Below, in pieces: positions 16,426 through 23,003 of a stretch of 64,000 bases of DNA (position 1 is its first letter; every line of letters starts with the position of its first letter). The stretch is from positions 1,550,001 through 1,614,000 of the forward strand of contig NC_002967.9 of the NCBI RefSeq assembly GCF_000008185.1, read 5' to 3'. Source of the stretch: Treponema denticola ATCC 35405 (GTDB lineage Bacteria; Spirochaetota; Spirochaetia; Treponematales; Treponemataceae). A model generated the notes under the pieces. The model searched no databases, was not told the DNA's origin, and worked only from the letters and a program-made list of their open reading frames with translations. The position numbers and the translations under genes were made by a program.

Positions 16426-16454
16426 TTGACAGTAATCTTTTAATGTTCTATAAT
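16426..16454 (+). promoter_or_regulatory. Perfect consensus promoter of the fumarase-cit operon
   Basis: TTGACA 16426-16431, exactly 17 bp, TATAAT 16449-16454. Predicted transcript start near 16461. Confidence 0.93.
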
Positions 16455-16486
16455 TACCCCCAAGAATCACTTTTGGGGGTATTTTT
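16455..16486 (+). promoter_or_regulatory. Perfect inverted repeat at the fumarase transcript start
   Basis: TACCCCCAA / TTGGGGGTA with a 9-nt centre (16455-16481), followed by TTTTT. It begins at the first base after the -10 box, so it covers about -6 to +21. It may be an operator, or a terminator for the gene upstream, or both. Confidence 0.6.
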
Positions 16487-16490
16487 GAGT

Positions 16491-17336
16491 ATGCACATTG
16501 TAGAAGCAAAAAAAATTACGGAAGAAGTTAAGAGGATGGCTATTGAAGCCGCTTATTATCTTCCGCAAGATGTATTGACAAGTTTAAAGATGTCGCGGGA
16601 AGCTGAAAAATGGAGCTTAGCCCGTGATACTCTCGATCAGATTATAGAAAACGCCGATATTGCAAAAAATACGAATTCGCCCATGTGCCAAGATACGGGA
16701 ATGGCCGTAGTTTTTGTTACGATTGGACAGGATGTTCACATTGAAGGCGGCTATATTGAAGATGCTATAAATGAGGGCGTAAGACAGGGTTACACGGAAG
16801 GTTATTTAAGAAAATCCGTTGTTGCCGATCCGGTTTACAACAGGGTAAACACAAAGGATAATACTCCTGCCGTAATTCACTATAATATCGTACCCGGCGA
16901 TAAACTTCATATTATGTTTGCAGGAAAGGGCTTCGGCTCAGAGAACATGTCCCGCCTTGGAATGCTTAAACCCTCCGACGGCCTTGAGGGGGTAAAAAAA
17001 TTCATATTGGAAACTGTAGAACTTGCAGGTCCCAACCCCTGTCCTCCCATAGTTGTAGGTGTCGGAATAGGCGGTACCGTAGATAAGGTAACCTTGATAG
17101 CAAAAAAAGCCTTGATGAGACCGATGGATAGTTATAATCCCGATCCTTTCTATGCCAACCTCGAAAAAGAAATGCTTGAGAAGGTAAACGCCTTAGGTAT
17201 AGGCCCCCAAGGTTACGGAGGCAAGACTACGGCTTTAAGGGTTTTAATCGAAACCTATCCCACACATATTGCAGGTCTTCCTATTTGTGTAAATATAAAC
17301 TGTCATGCAACACGCCATAAGGAAGTTACTTTATAA
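16491..17336 (+). CDS. Class I fumarate hydratase (or tartrate dehydratase-type), alpha subunit
   Basis: 281 residues starting MHIVEAKKIT. It carries the 4Fe-4S catalytic half of the two-subunit class I hydro-lyases. The cluster cysteines lie in NSPMCQDTGMAV, AGPNPCPPIVVGVGIGG and CVNINCHATRH. The start at 16491 is preferred over the in-frame ATG at 16443, because 16443 lies upstream of the predicted transcript start. GGGGG 12-16 bases ahead is the only ribosome-site-like sequence. Followed 14 bp later by the beta subunit. Converts fumarate and malate; a related substrate cannot be excluded. Confidence 0.92.
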   Translation: MHIVEAKKITEEVKRMAIEAAYYLPQDVLTSLKMSREAEKWSLARDTLDQIIENADIAKNTNSPMCQDTGMAVVFVTIGQDVHIEGGYIEDAINEGVRQGYTEGYLRKSVVADPVYNRVNTKDNTPAVIHYNIVPGDKLHIMFAGKGFGSENMSRLGMLKPSDGLEGVKKFILETVELAGPNPCPPIVVGVGIGGTVDKVTLIAKKALMRPMDSYNPDPFYANLEKEMLEKVNALGIGPQGYGGKTTALRVLIETYPTHIAGLPICVNINCHATRHKEVTL

Positions 17337-17350
17337 GGGAGGAAGGAAAA

Positions 17351-17914
17351 ATGTCTGAGATGAAAAAACTTACAACACCCTTTACAAGGGAAGATTTAAA
17401 AGATGTTAAGGCCGGAGATATTGTTTTATTGAACGGCTATATTTATACGGGAAGAGATGCAGCTCACAAACGCCTATGCGAACTTTTAGAAAAGGGAGAA
17501 AAACTCCCCATAGATGTAAAGGGGGCTGTCATGTACTATGTAGGACCGAGTCCTGCAAAGCCCGGAGAGCCCATAGGTTCTGCAGGGCCTACAACCAGTT
17601 ACCGAATGGATGCCTATACACCTCAGCTTTTAGATGAGGGGCTTATGGCTATGGTCGGAAAAGGAAAAAGAAACGATGAGGTAGTTGCAAAAATAATAGA
17701 ACATGGAGCTTGTTATTTTGCCGCCATCGGAGGAGCCGCTGCCTTGATTAAAAGCCGAATTAAATCGGCCGAAGTTATCTGCTATGAAGATTTGGGAGCT
17801 GAAGCTGTCCGTAAGCTCTATGTTGAAGATTTTCCCGTAACCTGCATAATCGATTCTAAGGGGAACAACCTTTATAAACTGGGACGCGAAGAATACTTAA
17901 AAAGCCTAAACTAA
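17351..17914 (+). CDS. Class I fumarate hydratase, beta subunit
   Basis: 187 residues of the C-terminal swivel-type half of class I fumarase: GDIVLLNGYIYTGRDAAHKR, YVGPSPAKPGEPIGSAGPTTSYRMD, GKGKRNDEV and FAAIGGAAALI. GGGAGGAAGG stands before the ATG. It forms the active hydro-lyase with the alpha subunit, and is followed after only 5 bp by citC. Confidence 0.93.
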   Translation: MSEMKKLTTPFTREDLKDVKAGDIVLLNGYIYTGRDAAHKRLCELLEKGEKLPIDVKGAVMYYVGPSPAKPGEPIGSAGPTTSYRMDAYTPQLLDEGLMAMVGKGKRNDEVVAKIIEHGACYFAAIGGAAALIKSRIKSAEVICYEDLGAEAVRKLYVEDFPVTCIIDSKGNNLYKLGREEYLKSLN

Positions 17915-17919
17915 GGTAG

Positions 17920-18948
17920 ATGACTAATTTACAAAAAATTAACCTAGAGCTTAAAAGTCAAAAAGAAAAATTTACAGCTCTTTTAAAAGAAAACGGCCTT
18001 ATTGCGGACTCCCTTGAAAGTGTTTACGGCATTTTTGATGAAGCCGACAATTTGGCCGCTTGCGGAGGGCGGGAAAAAAATATCTTAAAATGCTTTGCCG
18101 TAAAAGATGAATTTAAGGGTCTTGGTCTTACCGACGAGATTTTATCGGCCCTCTTAAAAGATGCTTACGGAGAAGGTTATAAGTTCTTTTTTATATTTAC
18201 AAAAAGATCAAGCGTTTCCTTTTTTACGGGGGCAGGATTTATAAACTTAGCCTCATCGGATGATTCTTCCTTATTATACAGGGGAGAAAAAACCGTAGAG
18301 AAGGTTTTAAAGAATGAGCTTTTTCCTTATTGCCCTGACGGTATACTTGGCAGTATAAGCGATGAGGGAAATGCAGCTATAGTTATGAATGCAAATCCCT
18401 TTACCCTCGGCCACAGATATTTAATAGAAAAAGCCTTAGACTATTGCGGAAGTAAGAGCCGCCTTTTTGTTTTTGCCGTTGAGACAGACAAAAGTTTTTT
18501 TTCTTTTAATGACCGTTTTATGCTTATCAAAAAAAATACGGAAGACCTAAAAAATGTAGTAGTGCTTCCCTCATCTCAATTTTTAATAAGCGGGGCGACA
18601 TTTCCGTCCTATTTTTTAAAAGAAAAAAGTTTAATAAGCAAAAATCAAACTCAGCTTGATGCAAGGATATTTTTAAAATACTTTGTACCTCTTTTTAATA
18701 TTAAAATCCGCTTTTTGGGAGAAGAACCCTTAGATCCGAGTACCGAAATATATAATCAAACTCTATTGAATGAGCTTCCTCCTCAATGTGAGGTAAAAAT
18801 AATTGAGCGTAAAAAAACTCAAAATCAGCAAATCATTTCCGCAACGCAGGTTCGAAAGGCATTTCAAAATAATAGTCTTGAAGAAGTACGTTCCTTTTTA
18901 CCCGAAATAACTTATAATTTTTTAAGGTCTTTAAAACAAAAAGACTAA
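17920..18948 (+). CDS. citC: Citrate lyase ligase (acetate:SH-citrate lyase ligase)
   Basis: 342 residues. Acetylates the prosthetic-group thiol of citrate lyase with acetate and ATP. The N-terminal third is a GNAT-like domain (KCFAVKDEFKGLGLTDEI). The nucleotidyltransferase domain has NANPFTLGHRYLIEKAL with the (H/T)xGH motif and ends in ISATQVRKAF. It is in an operon with fumarase and citXG. The lyase subunits citD, citE and citF are not in the window. Confidence 0.92.
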   Translation: MTNLQKINLELKSQKEKFTALLKENGLIADSLESVYGIFDEADNLAACGGREKNILKCFAVKDEFKGLGLTDEILSALLKDAYGEGYKFFFIFTKRSSVSFFTGAGFINLASSDDSSLLYRGEKTVEKVLKNELFPYCPDGILGSISDEGNAAIVMNANPFTLGHRYLIEKALDYCGSKSRLFVFAVETDKSFFSFNDRFMLIKKNTEDLKNVVVLPSSQFLISGATFPSYFLKEKSLISKNQTQLDARIFLKYFVPLFNIKIRFLGEEPLDPSTEIYNQTLLNELPPQCEVKIIERKKTQNQQIISATQVRKAFQNNSLEEVRSFLPEITYNFLRSLKQKD

Positions 18949-18965
18949 TTGATACCGGAGAAAAG

Positions 18966-20381
18966 ATGAGCTTATCCTTATTGGAAAAAAGAGAGAAAAC
19001 CGACTTTTTTGAAAAAGAACTTTTAAACCGTTTTCCTTTTAAAACACTTGTAGTAATCAGGGCCAATATGCCGGGAGGAAAGAAGGGCTCAATCGAATCG
19101 AATTGGATTGTATACCGCATTTTTTTGGAATGTAAAAAAAAGATGGCTCCGCTAAAAATTTTTCATTCCTACACCGATGAAGAAGGCTTAATCTTTTTTT
19201 TGATTGTAGATGCTCCGCCCTTGGAAGTGAAGGCTTTAAGCATAAAAATTGAAGATGATGAAGCCCTAGGCCGCCTTGCCGATATCGATGTTTTAACTGC
19301 GAAAAAACTTTTTTCGCGCAATGATTTTCCCCATGAGAATAAGAGGCGGAAATGTTTTTTATGCGAAAAAGATGCCGTTATTTGTGCGAGGAGCCGTGCC
19401 CATTCCCAAAAAGAAATAATGAATTTTATCTTAAAAAAAGTTCATGAAGATTGGTCTTACGATGGGGATATTTTTGAACTTTTGGGTAATTTAACCGAAA
19501 GCTCCCTCCTTGCAGAGCTTTGCCGTCCATTGGGCTTCGGCTGTGTTACGGCTAATTCTCAAGGTTCCCACAAGGATATGGATTTTTTACTCATGCTAAA
19601 ATGTATTCCCCTTATAGGGAGTGCAATTAAAAATTTAAGCGGAAAAGATTGCGAATCCTTTGAGGCTTTGCGTGAATACGGAAAAAAACAAGAAAAAAAA
19701 CTTTTTGATTTAACGGGCGGGGTAAACACCTATAAGGGTGCCTTATTTTTGCTTCTTATCTTAAATGCCTGCACATTCCGTATAATAAAAGAAAAAAAAG
19801 CCTTTACCGATTTAAGCAAAGAAATTGCAGACTTTTCTCTTCCCCTAAAAAAAGATTTTGAGCTTAAAGCCTGCTCCCCGTCTTCTTTACAAGCCTTTAA
19901 TAATTTGGGGAGCGGGGGAGTGAGGGGCTTAGCCCTTTCAGGTTTTGCAGAACACTTTCAAAATTGGCTACCCCTCTATAAAAAAACTTTTTCGGAAGGC
20001 GGGGACTTTGTAAAAATTATTGTTAAGATGATTGAAACTACCTGCGATACTACAATTATAAAACGCAAGGGCGAAAAAGCCCTACTTGAAGTACAAAAAA
20101 AAGCTCACAGTCTCCTTTGCATAGAGGAAGGGCCGGCTCAAGAAAGAGCTATAAAAGAATTTTCCGAATGGTGCGAAAAAAACAATATCTCCACAGGCGG
20201 CACCGCCGATAAAATTATCATTTTGTACAATCTGAAGCTGATAAGGGAGATTTTTAAAGATTTAATAAGTAAAACCGTCAAAATGCCGGAAATTTCTCCT
20301 CTTGTTAAAGAATTAACCGGTATTATAACTGAAAGTGATTTAGAAAGTATAAGCTATATGAATCGAAAAATTCTTCCTTGA
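18966..20381 (+). CDS. citXG: Fused CitX-CitG: citrate lyase prosthetic-group synthesis and transfer
   Basis: 471 residues. Residues 1-165 match CitX, the transferase that loads the phosphoribosyl-dephospho-CoA group on the acyl carrier subunit (GRLADIDVLTAKK, KCFLCEKDAVICARSRAHS). From about 180 the protein matches CitG, the triphosphoribosyl-dephospho-CoA synthase (CVTANSQGSHKDMDFLLML, GGVNTYKGALFLL, HN/NN near GAGGVRG-like turns). Such fusions are known from other bacteria. CGGAG precedes the ATG. The stop codon overlaps the -35 box of the next promoter. It serves citrate or citramalate lyase encoded elsewhere. Confidence 0.85.
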   Translation: MSLSLLEKREKTDFFEKELLNRFPFKTLVVIRANMPGGKKGSIESNWIVYRIFLECKKKMAPLKIFHSYTDEEGLIFFLIVDAPPLEVKALSIKIEDDEALGRLADIDVLTAKKLFSRNDFPHENKRRKCFLCEKDAVICARSRAHSQKEIMNFILKKVHEDWSYDGDIFELLGNLTESSLLAELCRPLGFGCVTANSQGSHKDMDFLLMLKCIPLIGSAIKNLSGKDCESFEALREYGKKQEKKLFDLTGGVNTYKGALFLLLILNACTFRIIKEKKAFTDLSKEIADFSLPLKKDFELKACSPSSLQAFNNLGSGGVRGLALSGFAEHFQNWLPLYKKTFSEGGDFVKIIVKMIETTCDTTIIKRKGEKALLEVQKKAHSLLCIEEGPAQERAIKEFSEWCEKNNISTGGTADKIIILYNLKLIREIFKDLISKTVKMPEISPLVKELTGIITESDLESISYMNRKILP

Positions 20382-20406
20382 CAAAACTACAAAAAACGTA
20401 TATACT
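20378..20406 (+). promoter_or_regulatory. Promoter of the poly-C small ORF and accessory island
   Basis: TTGACA 20378-20383, 17-bp spacer, TATACT 20401-20406. The -35 box overlaps the stop codon of citXG. Confidence 0.88.
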
Positions 20407-20440
20407 TTGACGAGTATCAGGTTTGGAGGAGGTGTTTTTT

Positions 20441-20524
20441 ATGAATTTTATTAAAAATGATCTTAATAAAGTAATGTGTGAATTTACTCCCCCCCCCCCC
20501 CCCGATAAATTTTTATCGATATAA
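20441..20524 (+). CDS. Small ORF of 27 codons containing a 15-C tract (possible phase-variable gene start)
   Basis: GGAGGAGG lies 8 bases before the ATG and a strong promoter lies upstream, so translation here is very likely. The peptide starts MNFIKNDLNKVMCEFT, then five prolines encoded by 15 C (20489-20503), then a stop after seven more codons. One C fewer would put the frame into a run of about 70 further codons to 20714; one C more would stop at once. The C-tract is striking in such AT-rich DNA. The peptide resembles no family I know. It may be the stub of a decayed gene. Confidence 0.4.
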   Translation: MNFIKNDLNKVMCEFTPPPPPDKFLSI

Positions 20525-20573
20525 TTTTATCTATATATCAATATTAAATAATATAAACATAATATTACATAAT

Positions 20574-20630
20574 AAGCTTTTTTGTATTTTACAGGCATTG
20601 CCTGAAATTTTACAAAAAAGCTTTTTTTAT
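20574..20630 (+). terminator. Strong terminator after the poly-C ORF
   Basis: Perfect 13-bp arms AAGCTTTTTTGTA / TACAAAAAAGCTT (20574-20586, 20611-20623) with an inner CAGGC/GCCTG stem, followed by a run of T. Together with the promoter at 20378 it bounds a transcript of about 220 nt. Confidence 0.85.
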
Positions 20631-20704
20631 TTGCTCAACAGGACTTCTTGTTCTGCAAATAGATGTTTATCTGCGGTTAAAATTACCGCAAAAGGAGTTT
20701 TTAG

Positions 20705-20947
20705 ATGCCGATGATGCTTAATCTTGAAAAAGAGCTTATAAGAATAAGCCCTAAAAACGGTAAACACATTGAATACTCGCCTAATCAGGGACAAACTTGG
20801 TATCTGCGTTTTCAAGGCTATCAAACCGGAGTCTTTTACGACATTGCAGACGGCGGAAAAGAGCTTTTGGCAACAACCGAAAACGGCCTTTTTTATTCGC
20901 TAAACAGGGGTATGACCTGGTATAAGAGGGGAGGAATGGGAAAATGA
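20705..20947 (+). CDS. Small protein with two Asp-box (BNR-like) repeats
   Basis: 80 residues, no signal peptide. Two copies of the SxNxGxTW pattern (SPNQGQTWYLRF and SLNRGMTWYKRG) stand about 40 residues apart, as in the turn motifs of sialidase-type beta-propellers, but here only two blades' worth is present. AAAGGAG stands before the ATG. It overlaps the next gene by 4 bases (ATGA), so it is coupled to it. It may be a small adaptor or a propeller fragment; function unknown. Confidence 0.65.
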   Translation: MPMMLNLEKELIRISPKNGKHIEYSPNQGQTWYLRFQGYQTGVFYDIADGGKELLATTENGLFYSLNRGMTWYKRGGMGK

Positions 20948-21855
20948 GAGAGAAGAAATTAAAAAAAATGATAATAATGATAATAAAATGGAGCATATTG
21001 CTTACTTTTATTTTAATGCCTGCATACTCATTATTTAAGTATGCTAATGATCTTGTAGAGTTTGAAGGTGGTGTAAATAAGCAACTGGATGGAAAAATTA
21101 TTAATAAAAGTGAGGTTACATCTATTTTGTCCGATATCAAAAATAGGTACTTAGGTTTAGCTATAAGTAAGATAGATACAAAATTAAGTGATAATATACC
21201 TCTTGAAGCTCGTAAATATTTGTTATTATTTTCAAAATACTATAAGTATAAAAATAGAACTCTGTTTGATGAAGCTGCAAATGTAGTTACAGATATAGCG
21301 GGATATATTCCTAAGATTGGTGATTATTTTGAAAGAGACATTTTAAAACCTGAAGAATATGATAATCCCGAATATTTTTTTGAACATTTAATTGATATGA
21401 CTTCATATCTTGAGAGTATAAATTTAAGTAAATCGGATATATATGCTTTTTCTGAAATAATACCGTATTATTGTATAAGCAAGCATGAATTATATAATAT
21501 TAAAACTGCAAAATTATGTGATTTGTATTTTAAAAATATTACCGAGCCTAATGGTAGTGTATTATCTAAAGAAGGAGCAATAATTGCCTGCATACAAATA
21601 AGAAGTTTATATGAAACTCGTAATTCAAATGAAGCTGAATGGAAAAGTTTGCAAGATCATATTGAAAAATTGCGAGATATTGATTTTCAAAACTACTTAG
21701 GTGAAAATGGCCGATATCCTTTACAGGCAGAATATCTTAAGAATTTTTATGATCACCTTTCAAATTTACGTAATAGTGGGAAGTTAACAAAGGCTTTAGG
21801 TGGAAATTTTTGGAAAAAATATCGTTTTGATGAAACGATACCTGAATTATATTGA
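20944..21855 (+). CDS. Unrecognised membrane-anchored helical protein
   Basis: 303 residues. A basic N-terminus and one hydrophobic helix (about 10-32) are followed by a soluble, mostly helical domain (SDIKNRYLGLAISKIDTKL, tetratricopeptide-like spacing but no clear motif). The DNA is much more AT-rich than the flanking housekeeping genes. It is coupled by ATGA overlap to the Asp-box gene and is 9 bp from the next gene, so it belongs to a three- to four-gene unit. I do not recognise a family. Confidence 0.7.
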   Translation: MREKKLKKMIIMIIKWSILLTFILMPAYSLFKYANDLVEFEGGVNKQLDGKIINKSEVTSILSDIKNRYLGLAISKIDTKLSDNIPLEARKYLLLFSKYYKYKNRTLFDEAANVVTDIAGYIPKIGDYFERDILKPEEYDNPEYFFEHLIDMTSYLESINLSKSDIYAFSEIIPYYCISKHELYNIKTAKLCDLYFKNITEPNGSVLSKEGAIIACIQIRSLYETRNSNEAEWKSLQDHIEKLRDIDFQNYLGENGRYPLQAEYLKNFYDHLSNLRNSGKLTKALGGNFWKKYRFDETIPELY

Positions 21856-21864
21856 GGAGTTTTT

Positions 21865-23001
21865 ATGGATTTTTATATTTTTGAAAAAAATGAAAAACAG
21901 TTATATAAGGTTTGTTGGTCTCTTGCTATAGGAGTTTGGTTTCTATATCTATCAAGCGCATATAGATCTTCAGGTGGAAATATAAAATTTTCAATTTTAC
22001 TTTTTCCTCAAAATATGGTTTTTATAATATTCGGTATTTTTCAAGCTTATAATTTTTATGAGATAAAAAAGGTTATAAATGAAGAGTATACAAATCATAA
22101 AGGATTTAAAGAACCTGCTTATATTTCATATATTAGATTGATAGCTGATAGCTTGATTTATACTTCTTTTTATACTATCGTTCTGTTTCCTATATCGGGA
22201 ATTGGGATTGTTGAATATGTAATCGTAGCAATAGTCATTTTTTTCGATTTTCTATATAAGGTAGTTCCAAAAATAAAAAGTTTTGAAATTTCTATAGGAC
22301 AATCACCAATCTTAGTACTTAGTTTTGGTGTACTCTTATTTTTAATTAAAATTATTGTTTTTTATTTATTTCCTGATAATATATATAATGAATTATTTGT
22401 TGGTAATTCAACAGCAAGATGGTTAATAGCTATTATAGGCGGCGGTGGTATTATTTTGTTACTTTCTCAGTTAAAAACGCGCGTTTTTGGCGGCACAAAA
22501 ACTGCAAATAGATTATTTACTAAAATTATAGGTCTATTTGTTAAATTATTTACATTTGTCGGTACTACTTTATGCCTTATCTGTTCACCTATTGTATTGC
22601 TTGGTATTACTGCTATAACCATTATAGGCGGATTATTTTTTATTGAGAGTATTAAAAATGATATTATTAAATTACTTGAACCTTTTCTTCAAAAAATACT
22701 TACTACAGGAGAAAATAAAGTCCAGATAAGTAACTTATATCAAGTTTTTCAAATGATTTCTTTTGTACTTATTTTATTTCATCAATTATTGTCTTACTTT
22801 AATTTAAGAAAAAAAGCTATGGAAGTAGCGCATAAAAAATCTAAATGGATCACAAATAGACCTGATTTAAGTGCTGATTTTAAAGAGATTATAGACTACG
22901 ATATTAGAAATAATCCTATTTTATTTGTTACAAAATATGATATTTATAAAAAGAAATGTCTTGAAGCTAATACAAAAACTAATTTGGAGAGGATTGAATA
23001 A
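21865..23001 (+). CDS. Unrecognised polytopic membrane protein
   Basis: 378 residues with about eight hydrophobic segments between residues 12 and 320 (for example YVIVAIVIFFDFLYKVV, WLIAIIGGGGIILLLSQL, FTFVGTTLCLICSPIVLL). A soluble tail of about 55 residues follows (KSKWITNRPDLSADFKEI). No transporter signature is seen. GAGGAG lies before the ATG. It sits between the anchored helical protein and the large CxxC-repeat protein, 9 bp and 2 bp away. It probably forms an inner-membrane assembly with them (inference). Confidence 0.7.
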   Translation: MDFYIFEKNEKQLYKVCWSLAIGVWFLYLSSAYRSSGGNIKFSILLFPQNMVFIIFGIFQAYNFYEIKKVINEEYTNHKGFKEPAYISYIRLIADSLIYTSFYTIVLFPISGIGIVEYVIVAIVIFFDFLYKVVPKIKSFEISIGQSPILVLSFGVLLFLIKIIVFYLFPDNIYNELFVGNSTARWLIAIIGGGGIILLLSQLKTRVFGGTKTANRLFTKIIGLFVKLFTFVGTTLCLICSPIVLLGITAITIIGGLFFIESIKNDIIKLLEPFLQKILTTGENKVQISNLYQVFQMISFVLILFHQLLSYFNLRKKAMEVAHKKSKWITNRPDLSADFKEIIDYDIRNNPILFVTKYDIYKKKCLEANTKTNLERIE

Positions 23002-23003
23002 TT

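Noticed and set aside
20489..20503. The C-tract as a pure sequencing artefact
   Set aside because: Length errors at homopolymers are common and cannot be excluded, but a C-run of any such length in this AT-rich context is itself notable, so it is reported with the caveat that the exact count needs read data.
20478..20714. 78-codon frame through the C-tract as an ordinary gene
   Set aside because: In the sequence as given it lacks a proper start in frame with a ribosome site and crosses a perfect terminator. Kept only as a possible alternative state of the C-tract ORF.
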